This document shows, one piece after another, positions 51,473 through 59,897 of a stretch of DNA of 64,000 nt. The DNA is from Chryseobacterium formosum. GTDB taxonomy: Bacteria > Bacteroidota > Bacteroidia > Flavobacteriales > Weeksellaceae. Made by a program: the position numbers and the translations under genes. A model generated the notes under the pieces. It was not told the origin of the DNA. It saw only the letters and a list, made by a program, of their open reading frames with translations, and did not search any database. The stretch is taken from contig NZ_JAOVZW010000004.1 in NCBI RefSeq assembly GCF_026460885.1, positions 124,001 to 188,000 of the forward strand, read 5' to 3'. The stretch's first letter is position 1, and every line of letters begins with the position of its first letter.

Positions 51473-52200
51473 GATTCTATTTTTCCTTTTTTCCAGTAAT
51501 ACGGGATATTTTTAATAATAAAAGCGTTGGCTAAAATTGGATTTTTCAGTTGTAATTTATCTAAAAAATCGAGGTGATAATCAAGAACCTTTACGGGTTC
51601 AGGAGTCCAGTTTTGTCTTATGCCTTCAATGATGAGAACTTCTTTTGTTTTTTCATTATAAGTAAAAGTGAAAGGCAAAGGTCCGGCAAATCTTCTGGCT
51701 TCTTTCCAGTCCGCAAATGGTGAATTTTCTGGCAGCAAAATATCTTTTTCTGTTTTGCTTAAACTGACTTTAAATTTTGACTGAATTGAGTGGATTTCTT
51801 TTGAATTTTCTTTCTCAATTTGATGGATGTCGGTCGTTGTATAATTGTAATGGGTGAAAATATTTCCCATGAATTCCATTTTCTTTTTATCGGTCTCAGA
51901 TTTTAAGATATATAAACCTCGCAGTCTTTTTCCAGCGCTGTTGGTGTATTTTACAAAAACACGATAACCAATTAAAAAGAAATCGTTTCCCATGAATTTC
52001 GGAAAGCCTTTCGGACGGAGGTCTTTAGTCTGAACCATAGCTGCAGCTACGAAAGCCCATTTATCTTGAAAGATATCTAACTCGAGACATTCCGGGATAA
52101 GATGTTTCAGCTCTTCTTTCGGAACTGCGAAGGTGAAAACAAGCGAACTTTCAAAAAAAGCTTCTACAGCGAACGGGTGATTTTTTAGAAATTTCAGCAT
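51463..52200 (-). CDS. DUF2071 (YqjF-like) protein
   Basis: The 245-residue protein matches the DUF2071/YqjF group: an opening HPFAVEAFFESSLVFTFAVP, FLIGYRVFVKYTNSAGKRLRGLYILKSE split over the first half, and ARRFAGPLPFTFTYNEKT. The fold is related to acetoacetate decarboxylase, but function is unknown. It overlaps both neighbours (7 bp with the DoxX-like gene, 10 bp with the methyltransferase). Confidence 0.78.
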   Translation of the reverse strand: MLKFLKNHPFAVEAFFESSLVFTFAVPKEELKHLIPECLELDIFQDKWAFVAAAMVQTKDLRPKGFPKFMGNDFFLIGYRVFVKYTNSAGKRLRGLYILKSETDKKKMEFMGNIFTHYNYTTTDIHQIEKENSKEIHSIQSKFKVSLSKTEKDILLPENSPFADWKEARRFAGPLPFTFTYNEKTKEVLIIEGIRQNWTPEPVKVLDYHLDFLDKLQLKNPILANAFIIKNIPYYWKKGKIESWK

Positions 52201-52571
52201 GATACTTTTTTGGTTTTTTGTTTTAAATAAAATTCATTGAAATAAATCAACATCATAAAAAGAAAAGCAAACAACGAATTGTAATGTTTCCAAAGTAATA
52301 AATCTGGAACTAAAATGAATTCAAGAATGTTCATTGAAGCAATGACGATCATCTGTGTTGCTGCATTCAGTCTTGATTTAAATCCGGATAAAATCCAGAC
52401 TGCCATAATTGTTTCTGAAATTCCAATAATTATTGTTGCAATTCTTGAATGATTGTCACCTAAAATTCTGCCAACGATTTGCTCATGTCTTGGAACTAAG
52501 TTTAGAACTTTACAAAACAGACCATTGACAAACCAAACTGTTGCAATTAAATAGTTCAATATTTTATTCAT
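52194..52571 (-). CDS. DoxX-like membrane protein
   Basis: The 125-residue protein (start MNKILNYLIATVWFVNGLFC) has four hydrophobic helices in the DoxX-like pattern, with IVGRILGDNHSRIATIIIG and a GISETIMAVWILSGF helix. An upstream TTG start overlaps the promoter box at 52596-52603, so the ATG at 52571 is chosen. DoxX-like proteins are small membrane proteins often linked to redox or lipid stress operons. It heads the four-gene operon. Confidence 0.75.
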   Translation of the reverse strand: MNKILNYLIATVWFVNGLFCKVLNLVPRHEQIVGRILGDNHSRIATIIIGISETIMAVWILSGFKSRLNAATQMIVIASMNILEFILVPDLLLWKHYNSLFAFLFMMLIYFNEFYLKQKTKKVSC

Positions 52572-52595
52572 CTTGATTATTGTTTTATTTCTAAA

Positions 52596-52603
52596 CAAAT
52601 ATA
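52596..52603 (-). promoter_or_regulatory. -7 box of the DoxX-DUF2071 operon
   Basis: TATATTTG on the minus strand, 24 nt before the ATG at 52571; no clear -33 TTG. Confidence 0.5.
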
Positions 52604-52715
52604 AATAAAACTTTTTGAACTTTCAGTAATTATTGAAAATTAAATTTAAAAAAATAGTTTATTGGATTTTCTTCAACAAGCTATTTGATTAATATTTGAT
52701 TTTTTTTAATGCATT

Positions 52716-53540
52716 TTACCTTACCGCAGGAAGCTTTACTTCTCTTTTCTGTACTTTTTTATAAGTGTAACCACACATTACTATACTAAATTCATATAAT
52801 AGCAATAATGGTAAAGCTGCCATCATCATACTCAAAACGTCTGCAGGAGTAATAATTGCAGCAACAACCATAATTAAAACGATGGCGTGTCTTCTGTATG
52901 TTTTCATGAATTTCGGATTTAAAATTCCGATGTTGGTTAAGAAATAAATCAAAACCGGAAATAAAAATACAACTCCCATTCCTAAAACGACCTGTAAGAA
53001 TAGAGTAGTATAATCACTTAAGTCATAGAGTGGAATGATAATATCTGAAATTTTAAAAATAACTCCAAAATTTACAGCGAAAGGTAAAATCAGAAAATAT
53101 CCACACAAAACTCCGGTCATAAATAAAATCCAAACCGAATTAATGACAAAAATTGAATTTTTTCTTTCATTCGGATGTAAAGCAGGGCCGATAAATCGCC
53201 ATAATTCCCACACGATGTATGGAAATGCGGCTACAATTCCACCAAAAATGGAAACTGCCATCATCACATTAAACTGCTGATATAATCTCTGAACACGCAC
53301 CGGAAATTCGTCCGGTAAAGTAATACTGTCTTCGCCCAAAATCCAACGGGAAAATTCATTCACCAATTTAAAAGTTGGAAAATCATTTCTTGTAGGACCA
53401 AAAAAGATGTGATCCATAATCCAATTAATGTTAAAACCGACAATAAATGCCGCAACAATAATTGCTATGATAGATCGGATCAAGTGTCCTCTCAGCTCGC
53501 CAATATGTCCCCAAAAAGACATGTCTTTTTCTTCTGCCAT
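52716..53540 (-). CDS. tatC: Twin-arginine translocase subunit TatC
   Basis: The 274-residue protein has six membrane helices. Family features are the N-terminal MSFWGHIGELRGHLIRSI with its conserved Glu, FPYIVWELWRFIGPALHPNE in the first cytoplasmic loop, and the late YRRHAIVLIMVVAAIITPAD. TatC recognises twin-arginine signal peptides and exports folded proteins. A 30-residue insertion around the first periplasmic loop is usual for Bacteroidota. No tatA/B lies next to it. Confidence 0.95.
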   Translation of the reverse strand: MAEEKDMSFWGHIGELRGHLIRSIIAIIVAAFIVGFNINWIMDHIFFGPTRNDFPTFKLVNEFSRWILGEDSITLPDEFPVRVQRLYQQFNVMMAVSIFGGIVAAFPYIVWELWRFIGPALHPNERKNSIFVINSVWILFMTGVLCGYFLILPFAVNFGVIFKISDIIIPLYDLSDYTTLFLQVVLGMGVVFLFPVLIYFLTNIGILNPKFMKTYRRHAIVLIMVVAAIITPADVLSMMMAALPLLLLYEFSIVMCGYTYKKVQKREVKLPAVR

Positions 53541-53585
53541 AAATTTATGTTATGAATTCTGAGATTCGATTTGCAATGATAATAA

Positions 53586-54245
53586 TTATTTTAGATACTT
53601 ATTGTTCTGATAAGCTAATTCTTTATCTAATAAAGTTTTTAATTCGGAATCAGGTGAAAATTTCACATGAAATGTAAATGGAGTTTTATACCAAATCTCT
53701 TCTTTAATAGTATATACGCCTAATTCTTTTAAAATGGATTTTAAAACTTCAAATTGTGGTTGAGCATTAGCAACTGAAATCTGATAAACCTCGTACTGAT
53801 CTCCACCGTCATTTTCTATTTTTATACTTCCATGAATTAAAAATGAACCTAACAAATAAGATAATAATTGGTTTTTTGTTCCTTTTAAAACTTTGTCAAG
53901 ATTTAATTTTCCGTTATAATTTTCTATACCTTTCATTTTAGAGAAAGAATAATATTTATTAATTTCTTTTTCATAATGATCAGAATTAAGAGAGACCCAA
54001 TCTTTTAAAATTTCGGAACTGAAACTTGAGAATTTTAATCCGGAAACTTCTTCAAGCCTTTTAATTTTATTGGTTTCATCTTTATTGACCTTTAAAATGT
54101 AGCCTTTATATTCACTGTTTTTTAGGTCATAATTTCTACCTGAATAATTATCAACTGCTCCTAATAAATAATACATTCTATCAACTTCTTGAGCATTTAG
54201 ATTATATGATAAAAATGCAAAACAAAATATTATAAAATTTCTCAC
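53586..54245 (-). CDS. Exported protein of unknown function
   Basis: The protein of about 219 residues has a signal peptide (RNFIIFCFAFLSYNLNAQ). The mature part is alpha/beta with no recognised motif; a late segment NAQPQFEVLKSILKELGVYT resembles a small alpha/beta ferredoxin-like unit. The start is uncertain: no ATG exists, so either GTG at 54245 or TTG at 54260, only 2 bp after the kdsD stop. It is probably co-transcribed with kdsD. Confidence 0.6.
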   Translation of the reverse strand: MRNFIIFCFAFLSYNLNAQEVDRMYYLLGAVDNYSGRNYDLKNSEYKGYILKVNKDETNKIKRLEEVSGLKFSSFSSEILKDWVSLNSDHYEKEINKYYSFSKMKGIENYNGKLNLDKVLKGTKNQLLSYLLGSFLIHGSIKIENDGGDQYEVYQISVANAQPQFEVLKSILKELGVYTIKEEIWYKTPFTFHVKFSPDSELKTLLDKELAYQNNKYLK

Positions 54246-54262
54246 TTTAAATAATATCAAAC

Positions 54263-55222
54263 CTAATTTATTCCTTCGTCCAGCAATTTATGCAAATCAA
54301 TAATTCCGAAATACTGCCCGTTTTCTGTCACGATTAATTGTCCGATATTATTATCTTTTAAAATTTTCATCGCTTCTTTTGCTAAAGCATCTTTTTCTAT
54401 CGTTTTCGGATTTGCAGACATGATATTCTTTGCTAAAATTGTAGAAATATCATCGCCATTAAGAAGCATTCTTCGTAAATCTCCGTCGGTAATAACTCCG
54501 ATAATCTTTTCTTCATTAGTTACAACGGTAATTCCATGGCTTGAAGAACTGATAGAGATAATCACATCTCTTATTGATGAATCTTCACTAACTTGAGGTT
54601 TTTGAGAAGAAACAAACTGCTCAACTCTTGCGGTTAAATTTTTACCTAAACTTCCACCCGGATGAAATTTAGCGAAATCATTTTCTTTAAAATCATTCAA
54701 TTCCATTAAACAAATTGCTAGAGCGTCTCCCAAAGCCATTTGATTGGTTGTAGAACTTGTCGGAGCCAGTTTATTCGGACATGCCTCTAAATCAACATGA
54801 GTATCTAAAATGACATCAGAAAATTCTGCCAATTTACTTTTTCTGTTTCCAGTCATTGCAATTAAAGCGGAAGAATAATCTTTTAAATAAGAAACCAAAT
54901 TGGTGATTTCAGGAGAATTTCCTGAATTTGAAATGCACAAAACTACATCCTGGTTTTGAATAACTCCCAAATCTCCATGAATTGCCTCTGAAGCATGTAA
55001 AAATTGTGAAGGCGTTCCCGTAGAATTTAAAGTTGCAACAATCTTATTTCCAACGTGTGCAGATTTTCCGATTCCTACAACAATCAATTTTCCGGTTGCA
55101 GAATGAATTAGTTCTACTGCTTTTACAAATTCGTCTGAGATTCTTTCTTTTAATTTCTCCAGTTCAGAAATTTCTATAGTTAATGTGTTCTTTGCGATTG
55201 AGATAATTTTGTCTCTTTCCAT
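54263..55222 (-). CDS. kdsD: KpsF/GutQ-family arabinose-5-phosphate isomerase
   Basis: The 319-residue protein has an N-terminal SIS domain (about 30-170, GKLIVVGIGKSAHVGNKIVA, STGTPSQFLHASEAIHGDLG, ISNSGNSPE, SSTTNQMALGDALA) and two CBS domains (about 200-319, GITVVTNEEKIIGVITDGDL). It converts ribulose-5-phosphate to arabinose-5-phosphate, the first step to Kdo of lipopolysaccharide. Full length. It is divergent from recQ, with a 146-bp gap. Confidence 0.93.
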   Translation of the reverse strand: MERDKIISIAKNTLTIEISELEKLKERISDEFVKAVELIHSATGKLIVVGIGKSAHVGNKIVATLNSTGTPSQFLHASEAIHGDLGVIQNQDVVLCISNSGNSPEITNLVSYLKDYSSALIAMTGNRKSKLAEFSDVILDTHVDLEACPNKLAPTSSTTNQMALGDALAICLMELNDFKENDFAKFHPGGSLGKNLTARVEQFVSSQKPQVSEDSSIRDVIISISSSSHGITVVTNEEKIIGVITDGDLRRMLLNGDDISTILAKNIMSANPKTIEKDALAKEAMKILKDNNIGQLIVTENGQYFGIIDLHKLLDEGIN

Positions 55223-55328
55223 TTTTATAACGAAATTAGTATGTAAATTACCAAAGAATTCAATTTATACTCAATATAAATTTAAACAGTAAAAAAAGCT
55301 ATTGCTTTCATTTTAAGTAAAAATTTTA

Positions 55329-55336
55329 TAACTTTG
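55329..55336 (+). promoter_or_regulatory. -7 box of recQ
   Basis: TAACTTTG, 32 nt before the recQ ATG. A TTG at 55302-55304 is 24 nt upstream. Confidence 0.45.
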
Positions 55337-55368
55337 GATTGGATGCAAATTTAGCAATACAAAATTAG

Positions 55369-57573
55369 ATGAGCGCAAAAAAAGCCAATTTATCAGGCGA
55401 ATTAAAAAAATACTTCGGATTTTCAACTTTCAAAGGACAGCAGGAAGAGATCATCAATAATCTCTTAAACGGAAAAGATATTTTCGTCCTGATGCCTACA
55501 GGAGGAGGTAAATCTCTCTGCTATCAGCTTCCGGCTCTTATTTCTGAGGGAACTGCAATTGTCGTTTCGCCGCTAATTGCACTGATGAAAAATCAGGTAG
55601 ATGCTGTAAACGGACTTTCTTCGGAAACAGGTATTGCCCACGTTCTGAACTCTTCTCTAAACAAAACCCAAACCAAGCAGGTTTTTGATGATATAAAAAG
55701 CGGAAAAACAAAACTTTTATATGTTGCTCCGGAATCTTTAATTAAAGAAGATTATCTTGAATTTTTGAAAGATGTAAAAATATCATTCGTTGCAATAGAC
55801 GAAGCGCACTGTATTTCAGAATGGGGACACGATTTCAGACCTGAATATCGAAACTTAAAACAAATTATCGATAAAATTGCAGATGTACCTGTGATTGCTT
55901 TAACGGCTACAGCAACTCCAAAAGTGCAGGATGATATCCAAAAAACTTTGGGAATGTCGAATGCTTTAGTTTTTAAAGAAAGTTTTAATAGGCCTAATTT
56001 GTTTTATGAGGTAACTCCAAAAGTTAATATTGACAAAGAAATCGTGAAATTTATCAATAAGAATAAAGGTAAATCGGGAATTATATATTGTTTAAGCCGA
56101 AGAAAAGTGGAGGAATTTGCACAGCTTCTTCAGGTGAATGGAATCAATGCTCTTCCTTATCATGCAGGTCTTGACCAAAAAGTGAGAGTTGCCAATCAGG
56201 ATAAATTTCTAATGGAAGAAGCAGATGTAATTGTTGCCACAATTGCTTTCGGAATGGGAATTGACAAACCTGATGTTCGTTTTGTAATTCACTATGATTT
56301 CCCAAAATCTTTGGAAAGTTATTATCAGGAAACCGGTCGTGCAGGTCGTGATGGAGGAGAAGGGTATTGCCTTGCTTTTTATGATCCTAAAGATATTGAA
56401 AAATTAGAGAAATTTTTGGCTCAAAAACCTGTTTCTGAAAGAGAAATCGGTTTGCAGCTCTTAAATGAAGTGGTTGGTTATGCCGAAACTTCAATGAGCC
56501 GAAGACAGTATATTTTATATTATTTCGGAGAAATTTTCGATCCGGTAAATGGTGAAGGAGCGAAAATGTGCGATAATGCGGCAAATCCGCCAAAGCTGAA
56601 AGATGCTTCAGAAGATTTGAAAAAAGCATTAGAATTAATTAATGAAACTCAAGAGAAATTTAAGTCTAAAGATTTAATTTCTGTGATTGTTGGAAAAGAA
56701 AATGCTGTAACCAAATCCTATAAAATGGAGCAAAGTTCATTTTTTGGTTTTGGGAAATCTGAAAAAGATAATTATTGGAAAACAATCCTAAGACAGGCAA
56801 CTGTTCAGAATTTCTTACAAAAAGATATTGAAACCTATGGCGTTTTAAAAATTTCACCAAAAGGTCATCAGGTTTTAGATAATACTTATAAAGAAAGTTT
56901 TTTAATTGCTGAAGACCGTGAATTTGATTTGTCTCAGACAAAAGCAGAAAGCGATCAGGTACAGCAACAATCTAGCGGAGGTTTAGACCAAAATCTTTTT
57001 GCACTTTTAAAAGAACTTAGAAAAAAAGTTGCCAAAAAACATGGGATTCCACCTTACACGGTTTTTATGGATCCGAGTTTGGAAGATATGACGGTACAAT
57101 ATCCGATTACTGTAGAGGAAATTGCAAAAGTTTATGGAGTAGGTGAAGGGAAATCTAAAAAATACGGAAAAGAATTTGCAGATTTTATTGCAAATTACGT
57201 TGAAGAAAACAATATAGAGCGTACTCAAGATATGGTTTTGAAAAATGTGGCTAATAAATCGAGTCACAAGGTTTTCATCATTCAAAATACCGATAAGAAA
57301 ATTGATTTGGAAGATATTGCAAGAGCCAAAAATCTTTCAATGAATGATCTTTTAAAGGAAATGGAACGTATTGTTTATCAGGGTACAAAATTAAATATCA
57401 ATTACTACATCGAAGAAAATTTTGATGAAGATATAGTAGATGAATTCATGGAGTTCATGACTGAATCTGAAAGCGACAGCATGAAAGTTTTGCTAGATGA
57501 ATTTGGAGACGAATTGTCTGACGAAGAAGTAAGAATGTTGCGAATTAAATTTATCAGTGACGTTGCGAATTAG
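55369..57573 (+). CDS. recQ: ATP-dependent DNA helicase RecQ
   Basis: The 734-residue protein has helicase motifs I (MPTGGGKSLCYQLPA), II (DEAHCISEWGHDFRPEY), III (LTATATP), V/VI (IAFGMGIDKPDVRFVIH, QETGRAGRDG), an RQC domain (about 355-520) and an HRDC domain (about 540-615). A C-terminal extension (about 620-734) is absent from E. coli RecQ (609 residues). The zinc-binding cysteines of RQC are nearly all missing: the segment reads SRRQYILYYFGE and KMCDNAANP. RecQ unwinds DNA 3-prime to 5-prime in recombination and repair. Confidence 0.94.
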   Translation: MSAKKANLSGELKKYFGFSTFKGQQEEIINNLLNGKDIFVLMPTGGGKSLCYQLPALISEGTAIVVSPLIALMKNQVDAVNGLSSETGIAHVLNSSLNKTQTKQVFDDIKSGKTKLLYVAPESLIKEDYLEFLKDVKISFVAIDEAHCISEWGHDFRPEYRNLKQIIDKIADVPVIALTATATPKVQDDIQKTLGMSNALVFKESFNRPNLFYEVTPKVNIDKEIVKFINKNKGKSGIIYCLSRRKVEEFAQLLQVNGINALPYHAGLDQKVRVANQDKFLMEEADVIVATIAFGMGIDKPDVRFVIHYDFPKSLESYYQETGRAGRDGGEGYCLAFYDPKDIEKLEKFLAQKPVSEREIGLQLLNEVVGYAETSMSRRQYILYYFGEIFDPVNGEGAKMCDNAANPPKLKDASEDLKKALELINETQEKFKSKDLISVIVGKENAVTKSYKMEQSSFFGFGKSEKDNYWKTILRQATVQNFLQKDIETYGVLKISPKGHQVLDNTYKESFLIAEDREFDLSQTKAESDQVQQQSSGGLDQNLFALLKELRKKVAKKHGIPPYTVFMDPSLEDMTVQYPITVEEIAKVYGVGEGKSKKYGKEFADFIANYVEENNIERTQDMVLKNVANKSSHKVFIIQNTDKKIDLEDIARAKNLSMNDLLKEMERIVYQGTKLNINYYIEENFDEDIVDEFMEFMTESESDSMKVLLDEFGDELSDEEVRMLRIKFISDVAN

Positions 57574-57583
57574 AAAATATAAC

Positions 57584-57612
57584 CTTATCTAATTTTGGGG
57601 TAAGTTTTTTTT
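57584..57612 (+). terminator. Terminator after recQ
   Basis: CTTATC (57584-57589) pairs with GGTAAG (57599-57604) with one T-G, followed by eight T, just before the next gene. Confidence 0.55.
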
Positions 57613-57615
57613 ATT

Positions 57616-58701
57616 ATGAATAAGAAAATTTCTGTCATGTTTATTCTGCCGGATTTGGAAACCGGAGGTGCAGAAAGAATCGTTACTACCATCGCAAATC
57701 ATCTCTCAAGAGATCGTTTTGAAACTAAAATTTTGCTTCTTCGTAAACAGGGGGGGTACTTAAATTTACTTAAAAAAGACGTTGAAATTATCGATTTGAA
57801 TATCGAACGAATCAGAAATTCTCTAAAACCCATTCTTTCTCAAATTTATCGTAGAAAACCTGATATTGTTTTTTCTGGATTTGGTGAAGTGAATGCGTAT
57901 TTGTCTTTATTTATTAAGCTTTTCCCGAAAATTAAATTTATTGCAAGAGAAACCAATGTTGTTTCTGAACACATTAAAAGAAAAGAAATAAAATTTTTTT
58001 ATAATTTCTACAATAATTATCAGCAGATTATTGCGCAAAGCGATGATATGATGAATGATTTAGTGAGCAATTTTAATATTAAAAAGCATAAAATCACAAA
58101 AATCAATAATCCTGTAGATTTTGATTTTATTAATGAAAAACTTTTAATTTCTACTAAACCCGAAAGTTTTAAATATAATTATAAAAACGTAGTTGCCATC
58201 GGCAATTTATCAGCAAGAAAAGGTTTTGATAATTTGCTAAAAGTTTTCTCAAGGCTTAAAAATGAAAAAATTATCCTTCATATTTTAGGAGATGGAAGAG
58301 ATCGTGAGATACTTCATCAGATGAAAGATTTTTTAGGGTTAAAACAGGTGATTTTCCATGGAAGACAAGAGAATCCGTATCAGTTTTTAAAGTTTGCAGA
58401 TCTTTTTATTCTTTCCTCACGTTACGAAGGTTTCCCAAATGTTTTATTGGAAGCCGGAGCTTGCGGAACGTATTCTTTGGTTAATAACTGTAAAGGCGGA
58501 ATCAACGAAATCATTCAGCACAATACAAACGGAGAAATTGCGGATATTGAAAATCATGAAGATTTTTCACAAAAAATTCTTACCCTTATTCATCGTGATT
58601 ACGATTCAGATTCAATAAAAAATTCTATAAAATCGAGGTTTTCAAAGGAAATTATTTTAGATAGATACGAGAAAATTCTATTGGATTTAGTGAACAAATA
58701 A
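57616..58701 (+). CDS. GT4-family glycosyltransferase with G7 tract
   Basis: The 361-residue GT-B protein opens with ILPDLETGGAERIV (acceptor-side Gly-rich loop) and has the GT4 donor-site motif SSRYEGFPNVLLEAGACG (E-x7-E) and GNLSARKGFDNLLKVF. It adds a sugar to a surface glycan; LPS or capsule assembly is likely but not shown. Codons around 57750-57756 contain seven consecutive G, uncommon in this AT-rich DNA. It starts 3 nt behind the recQ terminator. Confidence 0.88.
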   Translation: MNKKISVMFILPDLETGGAERIVTTIANHLSRDRFETKILLLRKQGGYLNLLKKDVEIIDLNIERIRNSLKPILSQIYRRKPDIVFSGFGEVNAYLSLFIKLFPKIKFIARETNVVSEHIKRKEIKFFYNFYNNYQQIIAQSDDMMNDLVSNFNIKKHKITKINNPVDFDFINEKLLISTKPESFKYNYKNVVAIGNLSARKGFDNLLKVFSRLKNEKIILHILGDGRDREILHQMKDFLGLKQVIFHGRQENPYQFLKFADLFILSSRYEGFPNVLLEAGACGTYSLVNNCKGGINEIIQHNTNGEIADIENHEDFSQKILTLIHRDYDSDSIKNSIKSRFSKEIILDRYEKILLDLVNK

Positions 58702-58724
58702 TATTTTTAAACTCAATCGATTAA

Positions 58725-59372
58725 ATGCGAAGAATTATTTTCTTACTGTTTTTACTCACTTTATTCTCTTGTAAAAAGCAAGAAATTTCAGCCATTAAAG
58801 AAAATAAAGACACAGTAGAATATGAATCTACAAATTGGCAAGAAGGTTTTGGATTAACTCATTCTATTGATCTCGATTCTGTTTGGGGAAAACCTGTGAG
58901 ATATTATATTACCAATAAAAATTTAGATTCAAAAGCGTTAAAGTTTTATTTAGGCAACTATAGACCTAAGGATGAACCTGAAACTGCGAGATTATTAAAT
59001 TTGGTTACAACAGATAATGATTCTTTAAGACCATTTTACCGATGGATTTTACATAAAACGATACTTATTCAAGACGGAGCTCTGGGAGAATATACAGGAA
59101 TTCCTGCAAGAAAATATGCGGAAAAATATCCAAAAGAGTTTTTTGAATATATAGATTTTGATAAATCTGGGAAAACATATTTAGATTGGTATAATTCTAT
59201 TGCATACAGTGGTTTTTATGATTTTGAAAACTATAAAGAGACAAATGGAATTAAGGAAAATCTTGTAAAAACAATGAATTCAAATTGTGGAAACTGTGAT
59301 GAAACTATCAAGAAAAGAATTTTAAAATTTGCAGATGATTGTTTCTCACACGAAAAACCGACGAATAAATAA
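58725..59372 (+). CDS. Lipoprotein of unknown function
   Basis: The 215-residue protein has a lipoprotein signal (RRIIFLLFLLTLFSC, Cys at about residue 16) and a helical mature domain with LLNLVTTDNDSLRPFYRWIL and YAEKYPKEFFEYID. Two late cysteine pairs (NSNCGNCDETIKKRI, DDCFSH) are present. I do not recognise the family. It begins 23 bp behind the glycosyltransferase gene. Confidence 0.68.
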   Translation: MRRIIFLLFLLTLFSCKKQEISAIKENKDTVEYESTNWQEGFGLTHSIDLDSVWGKPVRYYITNKNLDSKALKFYLGNYRPKDEPETARLLNLVTTDNDSLRPFYRWILHKTILIQDGALGEYTGIPARKYAEKYPKEFFEYIDFDKSGKTYLDWYNSIAYSGFYDFENYKETNGIKENLVKTMNSNCGNCDETIKKRILKFADDCFSHEKPTNK

Positions 59373-59428
59373 TCTTTATATTTACCTAAATTTGCACCTC
59401 AATTTTATTTAAAATCAATAAATCATTC

Positions 59429-59779
59429 ATGAAAAAACTCCCGAAATTGGGTTGTGCCTGTGAAAAGCATGACTTAATTGAATCTGAATATAGAACTTCA
59501 ATAGTAGGAACCGATTTTACAGATGGCAGAAACGCTGAAGTTAGTATTATTCAATGCAGACTTTGTCAAAGAATCTGGCTTAAATATTTTATCAAATCTG
59601 AAAATTCTCCAGAATTAAGCAGATGGTTTAAAGGAATTATCGCTAAAAAAGAGGTTGCTGAAATGAAGCCTGAAAATGCCGTAGAATATCTCGAAAACCT
59701 TCCTTGGTATATTGGCGGAGGAAACTTTTTTGGAAATAGAGAAGTTTTCGGTGAAGGAAAATTAAATGTTAGTTTTTAA
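59429..59779 (+). CDS. Small protein with two cysteine pairs, unknown
   Basis: The 116-residue cytosolic protein has LGCACEKHD near the N-terminus and IIQCRLCQRIWLKYFI about 33 residues later, a spacing that could bind one zinc or an iron-sulfur centre. The rest is mixed helix and strand with no known motif. It lies 56 bp behind the lipoprotein gene. Confidence 0.65.
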   Translation: MKKLPKLGCACEKHDLIESEYRTSIVGTDFTDGRNAEVSIIQCRLCQRIWLKYFIKSENSPELSRWFKGIIAKKEVAEMKPENAVEYLENLPWYIGGGNFFGNREVFGEGKLNVSF

Positions 59780-59825
59780 CATTTAAATATTCTGAATTCC
59801 TTTCAAAAAACTTGACAAAACTCAC

Positions 59826-59856
59826 TTTGTGGCGTGGTAATTAATCATTAAATTTG
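59826..59856 (+). promoter_or_regulatory. Promoter of the dihydrolipoyl dehydrogenase gene
   Basis: TTTG (59826-59829), 19-nt spacer, TAAATTTG (59849-59856), 41 nt before the ATG. Confidence 0.65.
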
Positions 59857-59897
59857 TAAGAATTAATCAACTGAATAATAAATAAATTAAATATAAA

